64,000 nucleotides of DNA from Karalla daura (lineage: Eukaryota > Chordata > Actinopteri > Chaetodontiformes > Leiognathidae), in assembly GCA_029224185.1 (NCBI GenBank), contig CM055188.1, forward strand, positions 13,436,997 through 13,500,996. The letters run 5' to 3'. How positions within the stretch are numbered: position 1 is the stretch's first letter; each line of letters starts with the position of its first letter. Below are positions 46,001-59,345 of this stretch, one piece after another. A program made the position numbers and the translations under genes. The notes below the pieces were generated by a model. The model searched no databases and was not told where the DNA came from. It was given only the letters and a program-made list of their open reading frames with translations.

Positions 46001-47584
46001 ATCATCCTTAATAAAAGTTTCTGGGTGATGTCAGCAGCGTCTGTGTGCTCAGACACAAACCCCCCTTCAGCTTCATTACTCCCCATGGGGGCAGCATCCT
46101 GCTATTCGTTACGTTGTGGTTGATGTGTCAGAGTACTCTGTCATCCATCATTGTCAAGAAATGCATCGTAGAATATGACAAACTAGACGGGGGAATACAA
46201 AACGTCCGGGCACACTTGCCCTCTCTACAATGTTCCTAATGTTAATGATCATCCAAAACAAAGTAGCGTACAAACTGTCCTGAACTCATGGCCTCAGGGG
46301 CACAGACACTATTACTGCATCACTGCATCACTGACACTGAGAGCATGTTGTTTTCAAGGATTCTTGATAATCAGGATATCATTCCTGTACTGCACTGGAT
46401 CTTGGAGTTGTGACCCTGAGCGGGAGGGGGGTTTTGAAATTTTCTCATCTTGAACACACTGAGCCGCTGCTCCGTCCATTGACAGCTTCTTTGACAGGAT
46501 CCAATCACCAGCTCAATGGCGGCGACGACCTTCTTGGCATTTTCATTGCATTTCATTCATTTCATTGCCAGCATGTTTATACTTTTCACCTCGACTTCCC
46601 CCTCCTCTCCCTCCCCTGCCCCTGGGGAGGCACTACCTCGTGCAATCCAGTCGGCGTTGATGCTCAGTGTACAAGGGGTGAATTCACCACAGAAAGAGAA
46701 AGACCAATTTATTCAGCAGGAGCTGCCTCAGAGGAGCAAACTGCAACAGGGCCCCGAGACGGAGGCAGACACAGAGGGAAACACAGCGAATTATTGCTGT
46801 TTCACGCACTGAACGGCCTTCTGGGAAATAACAGAGAACATCAGGAGAAAGAGAGTGGAGGTTAACCAAGGGTCCATGTGACTTGTTGTAGTTTTGATAT
46901 ATTTTATCACATATTTCACAATAAGTTTAAGATATTTTCCTCGCTTTGTGAAGCAACAGAATCGCCCCCATCTGCAGTGAACAGAATGATTATCACGGCA
47001 GCGTTTCACCCCTAACAGCAGCAGATGTTGGTCTGGTTTAAGACTGCTGCACCATCTGGACCTGAACTAGGACTCTAGTGGTCCACCGTTCACTGTGCTG
47101 GCACACATGCAACACACACGTTATCTAAATAAAGAATATGAATAACTGGAGCCAGTAGTTTTTATCTGATACAACTACCAGTGCCATATATTTTTGAATC
47201 CCAGTCGGTCCATTTAATGCATTGTTGAGTGCATGCAATGACATGGGGGCCACAGCGCTATAAGTTGCAGAAAAGTCATTGATAGCTGTTTTGGGGTTAT
47301 TAAGGCCTAAACTAAAAAGCAGTAATGTAATATGTTACAAACTGCATTTTAGGGAATACATTTTGTAATCTAGAGTTGTATGTGAACCTCACTTTATCAT
47401 TCAATCTGACAAATCTTGTCTATAAACATGACTATGACCGATGGACTTTCTTGATCCCTTAGAGAGGTTCCTTTCAAAAAAGTCACAATACATTGGAAAA
47501 AATACTCTTTTTATAGATTGCAATACCTATAAGGGATAGCAAATTAACTGAATGAATCATATATTATAATCTCTATATTGTCCT

Positions 47585-47822
47585 TCTGGGTGACTTACTG
47601 ACATGCAGGTCCCTGGTTTGAATTCTTGTTTTCCCAGGGTATGCAGAGGTTTGTTTAGTCTACTCTAAATTGCCCCTAGGTGTGAGAGTAAATGGTGTGT
47701 GTGAAGAGGTCACCTGTCCAGAGCGTATCCTGCTTTCACCCTATGCATGCAAGAGATAGGCACCAGCAGGTCCCTCTGACACTGTATGGTACAAAACCAG
47801 TGAGATAATGGATGGATGTTGC
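47585..47822 (+). mobile_element. diverged tRNA-SINE-like / retroelement copy
   Basis: A B-box-like GGTTTGAATTC near 47613 is followed by CTCTAAATTGCCCCTAGGTG, CACCTGTCCAGAGCGTATCC, GATAGGCACCAGCAGG and a GATAATGGATGGATG end. This is the order of a very common teleost repeat. Diverged and not coding. Confidence 0.65.
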
Positions 47823-48299
47823 CATTTCAAGGGTTGCTCACTTTCTAAATATTCATACTTATACCAATAAAGCACCTGAATGTGGAGGAGGAAGCGGTTG
47901 CAAAGTGGCCAAGCATAAAGAAAGCAGTTGATATAATGGAAGAGAAGCAGAGGTCGGGAGCAGGGGCTTCTGGGACTAACGGGCAGGAAGTAATGGACTC
48001 TTTATTGAATTAGATGCTCCACAAAACCAGAGCAGTCATTATCCAGCTGAGATCCTGACACAACCACAGATAACTGGATCCATTAACCCGAATGGCTGCA
48101 CAACCATCAATCACGAGACAAGTTTAATTCATTTCTTTCTCTGCATTATTTGTGACTGTGGTTTGCTTGGCTGCCAGCCTGGACCTGCTAGATTTTCAGT
48201 ACTGTGTGAAGCCTTGTAGTAGGTGATTTTTCTAACCATGAGACGACTCTGACCTCTCTCTCACACATGCGCCCTTACAAATGGCTTAACTGGATAAGA

Positions 48300-48620
48300 G
48301 GCATGTGTGAACACATATGGGGATGTTAAAACCAGTTCATGACCACGTCTGAAAGCTGTTTCAGCCCAAAACTGGTTCCTGTGTGAACATATGTGGGGCA
48401 ACACCGCTTTGGTCATAATCATTTGTTGTGCAGTCTTAACAAATCATTATGAAGACCCTGAGTCCAAAACCACGACTGAACCCAGTATGAGATATGGGAG
48501 CATCTCTGTATCAGCTGGCCAAGCCCTTATTTAGTGCCATTGTCTGGAAAGTCCCGTTATTACCAGTGTGAGTGGTGCATGTGTGAACGGGTGTTTGCTG
48601 GGGGTTTGCAAAGTAGATGG
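48300..48620. repeat. possible old transposon remnant
   Basis: GTGTGAACACATATGGGG and GTGTGAACATATGTGGGG recur about 75 bp apart, with related GTGTGAA motifs near 48593 and 48625. Clear terminal repeats are not visible. Confidence 0.25.
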
Positions 48621-50209
48621 ACGTGTGTGAATGGGTAAAATCAGAGGCAGTTTATTTCGGAAAAAAAACAAACAACTGTGGAAAGTTGTCTGGAGCTCAG
48701 ACAGGAAACAACATGTACGTAAAGACATTCATTGAGGACATTTACTGAAGAGAAACACTGGATATTTGTGGACTCACGGTGACTCAAGTTGTTGATTATT
48801 TAATTAATTGCAGAGTCTGTGCACAACTGTCACATTACTGCCACCGTTGCACCTGACATGTTATGCGTATGTTAACTAGACCGACTAAGAATCAGTGAGA
48901 CTGTGCAGTCTCTCTGATCTGGGCAGAAAAGCTGAAAATCAACTGATTCTGCTCCCTGGGCACTTGGTTGGTGCATTTCTAGCAGAACATTAAATGTGTG
49001 TTTAAAACAAAATGAATAAAACATAATCCACAACAGCCACAGCAAAACACACACACCCACACATACTTCACAGCTTGTGCAGATCATCCATCAATGTTGT
49101 ACGGCAGACACAGGAAATGCGCTCATACCATATCTTACTCCTTCACTTGACCTGCAGACCTCACTCCCTCTAGTTCCAGGTGAGACCTTGTTAGTAGAGC
49201 AGCGGTACAGACGTCACAAATATGCATCTTTAAAAAATAAATAAAATAAAGGTCTCATTTGTGATGCATGGCTTATTAAATGTTAGGAGTCACACGCTGC
49301 ACTGCCCTTTGAAAGGCTAATCCCATCCCGGATGTCCCCAATACTCCCTAAAGCTTCTGCTGCAAAGAAGTTTAAGTGGAGCACAACAGATTTTATTTTC
49401 ATATTTTCTATGTTTGGAAACGTGTCCTGGTGTTTTTCTAGTATTTATGAAGCAAAAAAAAATGTCCACATTCAATTCCACTCAGGTCCATTCATCACAC
49501 ATAATCTTAATGTGCAAAATTACTGCAGTAAAAATATAGCCCGGACAAGCAATGAAAGACTTTCTGTGTCTGAGAAAACCGATGACCCAGATCCATTTGA
49601 TTTTTGCTTCCGCTTCCCGTTCACATGCAGACATCGAAGCTGTTTGAGGTTTTGCATTTTTACACACTAATTGGCAGCTCAGCAGAGACATGGGGGAGAG
49701 ATAAATGAAAAGAAGACAGAAAAGTTGATTTAAAACTCAGACAGAGGGACAGGGATGCAAGGATCGGAGAGAGATAAAAAAAAAAGATGAAAGATGCAAA
49801 AAGAGAGGATGGGCGGTTCAAAATGCAGCCAACACACAGTGAAGATAAAACCCCAAGAGAGGGGCAGAGAAAGAGAGGGGATGAACACTGAAGAGGGATA
49901 TGAGAGAGGAGGTAGAGAGAGGCACAGCCAGAGACATATTGGCTCAGAGAGCAGGGAGGAAACTCTCACAGACCATCTCCAAAGATCATTTCAAAAGAGG
50001 CAGAGTTGGAAAATTACATAGCCTGGAAGGGGACATGCAAACATGTTTTTAAAGTTTGCATAGGAGTGTGCACGGTTTACAAAAGTGAATAAAGAAGCAT
50101 GTTTACATAGAGAGCAACAGCACGAACTTTACTCTACATTATTAGAATGTGGTGTTTACATGAGCTATGTCTCAGTCATTCCATTTATAACCCCTGTTAT
50201 AACCCTGTT

Positions 50210-50235
50210 TTATGTTATGTTATGTTATGTTGTAG
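50210..50235 (+). repeat. (TTATG)n pentanucleotide repeat
   Basis: About five TTATG units. Confidence 0.85.
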
Positions 50236-51715
50236 ATTTATGTTAGATCAGTGTGTAATTAATGCCTAAATGCATGACCACATATCATTGCTTAACATGT
50301 ACATATCCAACAACATCTATATCATGTGATTCATGACATAGACTGTCTTGAGCGAAGGAGAGCCGTCTTTGTTATTTTTTTGCTTTTGATTTCCATCTTG
50401 TTCAGATCAGAGCCGATATCCCACCTCCTCAGCCGACTTAAAAATATCCTAATTACCACATTTGGAGTCATCTAAGTCACCGTCACTGTCATTTTTACTG
50501 AACGGTGAGAAACTGCAACTGACAGAGCTGCAGCAAAGCTTTCATTCTGAAGTTGAAGTAAAATGTTGAAGTGACCCGGTTTTGATCCAAACCAGAAATA
50601 TGGCACATTATCCGAAACCAGCTCAATCCCCACACCCTGAGTGTCTTAGTGGCCCATTCAGGGCCCGATCCCCTTTGCTAAAATCTCCTCAAGGACAGAG
50701 GCTTTGAGTGCCCACTTAAGGACGCTTATTAACTAACAGTCAAGGAGCTGACAGACACACACAGACACAGAAAAACACACATGCACCTGCACACACACAC
50801 ATGCACACTCATGCTTGAACGGTCTGAGCAGAATAACAGTAAACACTGTGGAGTAGCGTCTCCACAGTATTTCCCTCCTGTAGTGAACTCGTTAGGTTTT
50901 GAGTTTTTTTGAGGAAAAATCATCCAATACAGAGAGGCTGAAGCCACAAAAGGAAAAACATGAGCCAAGCACTTGTCTTTGTGGTGTGTACAAAGTGATG
51001 GCGTTGACACTTCATGAAAGAACAATTCAAGTAGGACAGGCAGGGGTGACACAAGTTGCACATCACCCACTTTCCTGTCAGGTTTCTCCCACTCACTCTG
51101 TCCAATAAGAACTTCAATGATGACAATAATGAGAGTAATAATAACAATAGATCTATTCAGTGATACATAGTATCAGTTATTCATGGGCTCATGATTTCTC
51201 ATCTGAGCTTTACTGCTTTGTCATGGGGAAAGCTGCATCATCAAATATTTGTCTCGGCCTTGAGCAACTTCCTGCTTCTTTGTGCCAGCAAAGCCAAGAC
51301 GCATCAAATTTGAATGTAAAAGAGGGTTAAAAGTGAGTATTCCCGCTGCTCCCCACAGGGCTGCATAACTAAACATGACTGAAGATTCCTCTCAAGTTCG
51401 ATGATGTTGTTTTATCAGGACGAGCTTAAATTCACATGCAAGACAAAAACAAAGCAGCAGTTAAATAAAGTGTGAGGAACCAGCTTGGTGCTCAATGTTT
51501 GTGCTGTACAAACAGTCAAAAAGGAGAAAATTTGTTTGACCTTTTCCAAGGTTGAAGTCGGCACATTTCATCACTTTCAAGCAATCAAGTATCCTGGCAT
51601 CTTACAGCAGTGACATATGCGTACACAAGATTGTGTTTTGTGACAGCAGGGAGGGAACAATTTAAACTAATTATACAGCTAAACCTCAATTTGTGTAGAC
51701 TTTTCTTGCATGTCT

Positions 51716-52080
51716 ACATGTCTCATGGTGCTGGCTCGACTCGGCTTGGCTCGGGTCGCCTTGACTCGGCCTTGTATGCGTTTCCATTACTTGGGATGTG
51801 TGACCCAGTATTGTTTTTCTAGTGACTGCTCGCCTGCCGGGCCTAGCCAGGCCGATTTCCCCCATTGTGTGTGTATCATTGTTCTTCTTCCTCATTCCCC
51901 CTGCTTTGCTTAACCAGCAGTCAACAGTGTTGCATTGATGATGACATCACATGCAAGTGTTGCTATGACGACCAGGTACTCAGGCAGCACTGTTTTGTAA
52001 TGGAAAGACGCTCGACCCGAGTTGAGTAGTCGAGATGAGTTGAGTTGAGCCGGTACCTTGCAGTGGAAACGAGGCAAAAG
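51716..52080. mobile_element. non-autonomous DNA transposon (MITE-like)
   Basis: A GC-rich left arm (CTGGCTCGACTCGGCTTGGC ... TTTCCATTAC) is mirrored by a right arm (GTAATGGAAAGACGC ... GAGTTGAGCCGGTACC then CAGTGGAAACG). Imperfect inverted arms of CTCGACTC/GAGTTGAG units flank about 180 bp of AT-richer core. This resembles a MITE family common in fish. Family and target-site duplication not determined. Confidence 0.6.
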
Positions 52081-52218
52081 TCACTTTTGACTCAGGCTGC
52101 GGGTTCATTTAGTTTTTTCAAGGTCAAGATTCAAGCATTTTCAACATTTCAGTTTTACACCCCTATACGCATCCCTGCAACACATACTCATCTGAACATT
52201 TAAAAGAACATCCCTCAC

Positions 52219-52278
52219 CTGTCAAGCTGCTCAGACCTGTGGACGTGTTGACATCACTGGAAAGATGCTGCAAGAATC
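52219..52278 (-). other. candidate upstream non-coding exon of pcbp4 (60 nt)
   Basis: On the minus strand a pyrimidine-rich acceptor (GTGTTTTTCTAG) is followed by 60 nt and a strong donor (CAG, then GTGAGG). It lies about 17 kb upstream of the leader acceptor at 34980, where a 5' exon is required. It holds a 7-codon uORF (ATG at 52254, TGA at 52231-52233). No protein homology is expected. The joining to the leader is inferred from splice signals only. Confidence 0.4.
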
Positions 52279-52889
52279 CTAGAAAAACACAGGAGAGAAA
52301 CAGTTGAATCTAACATCTCATCAGTCAAATTCAATCCCGAGGATAACTCGGCAGCACGTCAGCAGCACGTCAGCAGTAGTTTAAAAATGACATCTTTGTT
52401 TTCTTCATCTGAGTAAAATGCCTGGCTTTCTTGCAGGCTGTCTCCGTGTTGCTGTTACAGAGGGTTCTGCAGAGAGGGCATTCACGCACACCAAGATGTA
52501 CCACCCTCATTAGTGCTTTTAAAACTGTTGCTTTAGCACAAACTTGTTTTAGCACAAGCTAATGCACAAGAATTAAATTACAAAAATAACTGGTGATTGG
52601 TAGTAACTGATTAGTGTAGAGTTGAAAGATTTGAGACAAGTATTACAAAATATATGTATACATATACAAGCTTATATAAAAGGTCTTAGTGTGAGTGCTG
52701 TGTGAGTGGCCCACAGCTGGCACATGTCGGGCTGTTGGTGAGGGAGTGCTGCCATTTAACATGAGGACAACTGCAGGCACAAGAGACAAGCACAAAAAGA
52801 CAGAGGTGAATCTATCTCTAAAGATGGTGCGTGTGTGAGAAAGAGGCAGACACAAAAACAGAGTGGAATAGAGCACGTGTGAGGGGAGA

Positions 52890-52891
<2 letters not shown>

Positions 52892-52928
<37 letters not shown>
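52892..52928 (+). repeat. (TA)n repeat
   Basis: About 18 TA units followed by TACATATATG sequence and TG runs. Confidence 0.9.
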
Positions 52929-52934
<6 letters not shown>

Positions 52935-53057
52935 TGTATATAAATACACACACACATACGTGTGTGTATGTGTTTGTGTGTATGTGTGTGTTCATTCCCA
53001 TCTCAAATCGTGCTCTCACTGGGCTCTCTGATGCTCATTTGACTTGTATTAGAGTGG

Positions 53058-53061
<4 letters not shown>

Positions 53062-53093
<32 letters not shown>

Positions 53094-53336
53094 CTATGTG
53101 CCGTATCCAAAGCTGTGCACGTGTGCGTGTCCTCTGCCCTTTTCCAGATGTCTGTGTACAAGTGTGTGTGTGCCTGCATGGTGCGTGTGTGTGAGAGAGC
53201 CTCCTCTGAGCTATAATGAGGTCTTGTGGGACTACAGACCTTCTGTCTGACTCTCTGACCAACACGGCTCCCACTGTCAGGATCTTGACCTTTATTTTAC
53301 ACGCACACACATGCACGCGCACACACACACGCACAC

Positions 53337-53420
<84 letters not shown>
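53062..53420 (+). repeat. (TG)n and (CA)n repeat pair
   Basis: (TG)n at 53062-53092 and a long (CA)n at 53339-53420. The opposite orientations allow a long imperfect hairpin between them. Confidence 0.9.
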
Positions 53421-53426
<6 letters not shown>

Positions 53427-53707
53427 TACACACACCTGGTTATGGAGTTAACTTCCTCAGTTCAGTGTCAAAGAGCACAGACTATTAGAAGAGGATGGAG
53501 AAAAACTAATTAGGCTGCAAAGTGAGGGGGAGAACAGGCAAACAAGCAGACAGACAAATGATAATCTATTGAAGGCTGTCAATCAAGTCTGACAGTCACT
53601 TCACTTGGTCTCTATGTTTCCTGGTTCTTTGATCAGATATTTCCTGTGCTGAAAAAGTAACCTCATATGTTTCAGGGGGATTTGCACGCACACAAACACT
53701 CTCTCTG

Positions 53708-53739
<32 letters not shown>

Positions 53740-56275
53740 TCAATTTATTAGAGCCTCGACACTCTAGCCACAAATCTGTGTTATTTTGAACTTTTTTAAC
53801 AGACTAAATGGACTGAAACAAGTGCTAAAAATCAGCTACTCTTTGTGGAATTCATTTTTCAAGACGCAGACTGGTCACATCTCACTGATCAAATCAGCTG
53901 AAAGAAATCAGCTGAATTTGTACCACAAAACAAATGCCTACAATAAACAACCATTTATTCTGTCAATCAGTTCATCAAATGATTGACCAAGGTGGATTTT
54001 AATTAATTAATGAGTTATCATTCAGCTTCTTTATGACTGTCATGACTGAAAACAATGAATACATTGAAGACTTGAAAACTTCTCAGCTGAAAAACAACCT
54101 CAAGAAATCAAAATCTGGGTCAGAGAAATGGATCGGCCATGTGGCAAGATTATTAAATTTGACACTTGGAAATGAAATCTGCAAAAATCTGAAGATTTTC
54201 ATTACTTGAAAGATCATTTTCCAAAGAGGTATTGAAATGTACAAAAGGCGAATCTTACATATAGAGCCAGAATACACATGTGCAAAGCACATCTGCTGAA
54301 TACCATACTTACATACCACTGTCAAAGTAAATGAAGCAGAAAACAGCAACAATATGAGTAATCAGCTCTCATAAGAGGACGATTTGAGCTGCTGACACCA
54401 ATGACACCTGTGAGAGCCCACTCAGAAAACACACTGGTCTGCAATAAATGAGTCCAGCCACCGTTGTATAATGAGAGACATGAGAAGGTGTCTGCTCAGT
54501 TTGGGCCTGTGCTAAATGAGTTTTCAGCTGTGTGTGATAAGATAAATTCACAGGGATAGTTTCCTGAAGAGGGGCAGGCCGATTGTGTCTCGCAGAAACT
54601 TAACAGGAGGATTTTCTTATTAAACGCCAATCACAGTGAAAGCAATAATGAAGCACAGCCAGCATTCAACAGGCCTGAGCTCAACATGGACAAATCAGGG
54701 CCTTTTTAGCAGCTCTGCTGTTTGTTTCTGCTTGATGTTTTTTTTTAAGCATCAATAATCAATTTCCAAAAAAATCTTCACATTACAAAAATGACATGTT
54801 GTAGGAAAGAAAAGAAAGGGAAGAAAGTAAAGAAAGGAACCAAAGACTAGCCTGACAGCTTATTCAGAAAGCAGATATCACAGATGAAATGAACAGAAGA
54901 AAACTCACAGATACATTTCCTGGAAAGTGACTTCAAGTGATCACATTTGCTGAATCAGTGAGATGACTATCAGGCTCCAACAGACCAAGCTGTCTGACTG
55001 TGGCTCTCCTGCACAGACGACTTTCTAACTATACTTTGGACCATGTCAGGGTACTGTTGAGAGAAATTTAATGTTTTCCAGGGAAAAGCAATGAGTACCC
55101 TTATCAAAGGGATCCCCTTATCTGGCATCGCCTTTATCAAGACATTGGTTGTTCACATTTTTAATGTTCTAATATTTTAATATTTTGTGTCGTGGCTGCA
55201 AAGTTAATTTACCTGGTAAAAGAAGAGATGTTGGAAAAGAATGAATTCCTCCTCTATCAATGTGTGATTCAGAGCCTCTATAGAGGAGGGAGGCAAACAA
55301 GACAGAAGACTTTTTGCGGTTGCAGGCATGTTTTGATCTCCCTGTTTACGGTGCACTGAACGTGAACAAACACCTGAGTGTCAGCCTCTGTCTCTGATTG
55401 CAACAGTTGTTTTCTGCAGCCTCAGCAGGTCTTACTTCACAGCATGATGAACAAACTGATGAAGCACAACCTCTGGTCCTCACTAACAGGGCTGGCGAGA
55501 GTTGAATCGTCTCTGCATCAGGGGCTTCCTGATGTCTGCAGATAGATTCTGTGAGGATGGACATGGTCTGTGTGTAAGGGCTCGGTTTCACAGGAGCCAA
55601 TCCAACCACAGCTGAGATCATGAATAAACTGGATGGATTGAGTCCCGACTGTGAATACGGTTCTTCAGGATATACAGATGATTCTCATTATGGAGGATCT
55701 GACACCACTGGAGGCAGCCGAGGGATGACCTCCAGGTTAGCAGTGTCCTAAAAAACACTGAAAAATAAGATAAATGTTCCCTAAATATTGGCTTAAAATC
55801 TAAAAAACTAATCACCTTAACATTGTTACGCCACGATCATGGATGAAGATTTATGACTAGTCGAGGGTGTGGAGAGCTTCTTTTGAAAAGAAAAACAAAA
55901 AACAACCATGACAATACAGATTAATTTTTTTTGGATGTAGGAGGTTATAGAATAATATGCAGGGGTTGCAGCTTGTGCAGTGCAATGATTTATTTTTGTT
56001 GTTTGTTTTTACAAAATACAAAACCAAAGTACAACAAATATAAAAAGAAAAGTAAAAAAAAAAAAAAAAAAAAACCCGTTCGCCTGAAAGAGTGTGGATG
56101 GTCTTCCAGGGATTCTTGAAGATGGAGAGAGATGTGTTTTGGATGTTCATTCATTGGCCACATATTCTTAAAATATATTTTTTCCAAGTTTTAGACATTG
56201 CTGGAAATCTTATAACCTGTTTTTACTCTGCTTCGATTCTCCTCTGTTGATTTAAGCTCCACACAGTCTTCCTCC

Positions 56276-56280
<5 letters not shown>

Positions 56281-56328
<48 letters not shown>
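56281..56328 (+). repeat. (TG)24 microsatellite
   Basis: Perfect TG run. Confidence 0.95.
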
Positions 56329-56329
<1 letters not shown>

Positions 56330-58717
56330 ATTATACACTGTACATAAATCACTAGGTCACCTTCCTCCGCTTGCCTTCATGGCCATTTCATCCGCACTGA
56401 CACTTTTGTGCCTCAGCTATGGAAGCTTTTAGTGGCCACTTCAACCAAGTGACTCGAGACATTTTATTTTTTATTACGGAAGCACCCACCGACTCCAACC
56501 CTCAACCCCCCATCCCAAGACCACCACGCCCCCACCACCACCACCACCCCCACCCCTCCCGGCACATCCATCTTACTTCCGACATCTTTCACTTCCCCCT
56601 TTGGCATCTTCTGATGTCTCTTGTGTTTTTTTGTTTCTCCCCCCTTTTCTCTCATCGTCTCTCAGTTCTGACTGAGTTTTCACGTCTTCAAGTCTGATCA
56701 AAGGAATCGCTGTCTTCCCGATACACACAAACCTGTCAGGATTACAGGATCACTCTGCCTCTAGGTGTTTTGACTGTCTTACTCAGATTAATAACCTTTA
56801 TTATTCAGAGCAAGACACAAGGCTCATGCTCGCCTGACGTTGGTCCCCCACTTCAGTTACATGGCCAGCAAAATCCTCATCTTAACGAGTACTAGATGGT
56901 ATTCTGAATATGACACTTAACATGATTATGATTTCTCCTCATATCCTTACCCCTTAAATGTGGCCATTGCCATCCACATAATGCAGATATGTAAACACAA
57001 TGTTCACAGTAAAGTTTCCTGGTATTTGTTCAGCAGTATTTCATTGAATAAATTGCTTGTCAACATGCAGAGTTCAATGAACAATGAACAAGACGAACTC
57101 TTTCAGTCAATCTAATCACTGTCTTTTGTTCAAACTGTGGAAAGCAACATCAGACACTTTGCAAATGAGACTTTTTTGTGCACTCAACTGCATTTTTGCT
57201 GAGAGACTAAAAATGTGTGCATCCCAGCGGCAGCAAAGTGAGAGCGAGCATTTTAATGTTTCCTCTGAGTGACAGCGAGGAGGATTTGGAGAGGACAGCC
57301 CGACTGTTCCTCTTGGCACAGATTACACTTCATGAAGTGAAGTAGAGGAATCTGAAGTGTGGGCACACGCATGCACTCATGCACACACGCACACGCACAC
57401 GCACACGCACACATACACAGACACACACACACTCGCACACACTGGGAAATTACATGTCATGTCCAATACTTCAGGCACTGGTGAAGTGTTGATGACAGTG
57501 TAATGACTGGGTTGAGTAACATAGTTTAATGAGCACTTAAACTTGTCCTTCAATCACATAACAGCAGCTCCAAGTCTCCATTGTTGCTGGTTAAAATCAC
57601 ATTGTATTTCACTGTGTATGAGTGTGTGAGTGAGTGTGTGTGTCTGCACATGTGTGTCAAGCTGTCTGTCCAGTCTGGACTGACAACATTTTACGCAAAG
57701 GTAAGTGCCATTTCCCAAATCTTTCGCGGTCGTAACCTGTTCCAACTGTGTAAAACAACTGAAGCGCTCAATGCCAGTGCACATTGTATTTTAACAGAGA
57801 AACATGTCATTTTGGGATACAGTAATTGGAATATTATTTTAAACATACAGTGCAGGTCTCAATGCTTTTGTTGTTCCCAGGAGATGTGATGGCTATGCGC
57901 TCTCCATCTGCTGTATTCGAGAAAGCTCTCTTGATATTATTATCGTGTTAACATTATCTCTAGAACTATTGGATTTTTTTTGGTGAAACTGAACTGAAGG
58001 ACAGAGTATAAAGTGGATAAAAGAGCAGTGACAACAGCAGCAGCAGCAGCAGCAGGAATTATGAGATTAGGATCACTTATCAAGAGTTCATGTTTAAGTT
58101 AAGCATCATTTTGAGATTGTCAATCATGTGTTTGACCTCACAAGTCGCACTGGAGGACGATTGTGGGGTCATTCCTGACCCTGGATCCATCAGAAGCATC
58201 AAATTACTCCGATCAGCATCCTAACATGGGTTCCCATCATGCACCTCCCCACCAGCCTCATCCACTATAAGCCTTCATAATCATTGATGAATGGTCTTAT
58301 TTTATTTGTTTCTCTTCTTCTCTTCTTCATTTTATCTCTACCACTCCCCCCCTAGACCCCTCAAATGTCTGTCTGTTTTTTACCCTTCAGGGTTTTTATT
58401 CCGTTATTCGACCCAGCTCCCTGTCCATCCTCCATCACTGCCTTGCCTCTGGTGGGTCATACGATCCCTGTCTCACTCCCTCCATCCTTCTGTCTCCATA
58501 CAGTAATGATTTAGAGAACCCGAGACCACCCCAGAGACAGAGAGAGAGAGAAATAGAAAGAGGGAGAGAGACATAGACATGACGAGGGAGAGGGAAGCAG
58601 AGAGAGTCTGAGATGGGACAGAGGGAGGGGAAAGGGATGGGCAGATCAATACCTTTTAACGGGAAGGTGCTCTCAGTTCTGGTTATAGATCTCTGATACA
58701 CAACCTCCTGGGTATAC

Positions 58718-58720
<3 letters not shown>

Positions 58721-58812
<92 letters not shown>
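58721..58812 (+). repeat. (CA)46 microsatellite
   Basis: Longest perfect CA run in the window. Confidence 0.97.
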
Positions 58813-58815
<3 letters not shown>

Positions 58816-59229
58816 TCTTTCTCTCTGTCTCACAAACACCCACCCTTTCGGGAATTTGCTCAGCCTTGTTTCTGACCACTGGTATGGAAATGTATCCCCT
58901 CTCTGTTCCTGCTGTGTTACCCACACACACACACACACACACACTTTGGTGGTTTTATCAAACTTGTCTTCAGTCTTTGCTCTGAATCTTTTTCTTCCAA
59001 GTCTGACAAATCTTCCAAGTTGTAATGTTTAGTCATGCAAGCGTCTCCTCTCTATGTCAATGGTCAAACAACTCAACAACCATTGGATAGACTGGCATTA
59101 AACCAGGCTCAGACATTCATGTGCCCCTCAGGATGAAGAAAGATCACACTATAGAGCAGGTTCTTCCTCAGGCTGCAGGCCAACCTGTCAGTATTAACCA
59201 GTGTGCTGTTAGCATGTGAGCTGCTAGCA

Positions 59230-59345
59230 GTCACTGGGCTGTGGTCCAGTAGGTAAAGATCTTGATTTGCAAACCACAGGTTTGAGTCCTCCCCTGTCTG
59301 AGGTACCCCTGAGAAGCACCTCATCCCCATTATTCTCAGGCTGCA
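59230..59345 (+). mobile_element. tRNA-derived SINE-like copy
   Basis: GTGGTCCAGTAGGTAAAGAT (A-box-like) is followed 30 bp later by CAGGTTTGAGTCCTCCCC (B-box-like). The spacing and wording match tRNA-derived SINE heads of fish. It does not fold into a proper tRNA and has diverged, so it is not a functional tRNA gene. Confidence 0.55.

Noticed and set aside
53035..53433. 132-codon CVCV/HTHT-rich frame, and many similar ones
   Set aside because: Products of (CA)n/(TG)n microsatellites, which are open in two frames by composition.
56041..56080. Poly(A) tail of a processed pseudogene
   Set aside because: The 21-base A run has only A-rich sequence before it and no recognisable coding remnant.
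59230..59345. tRNA gene
   Set aside because: A- and B-box-like motifs are present but the arms do not pair as a cloverleaf; it fits a SINE head.
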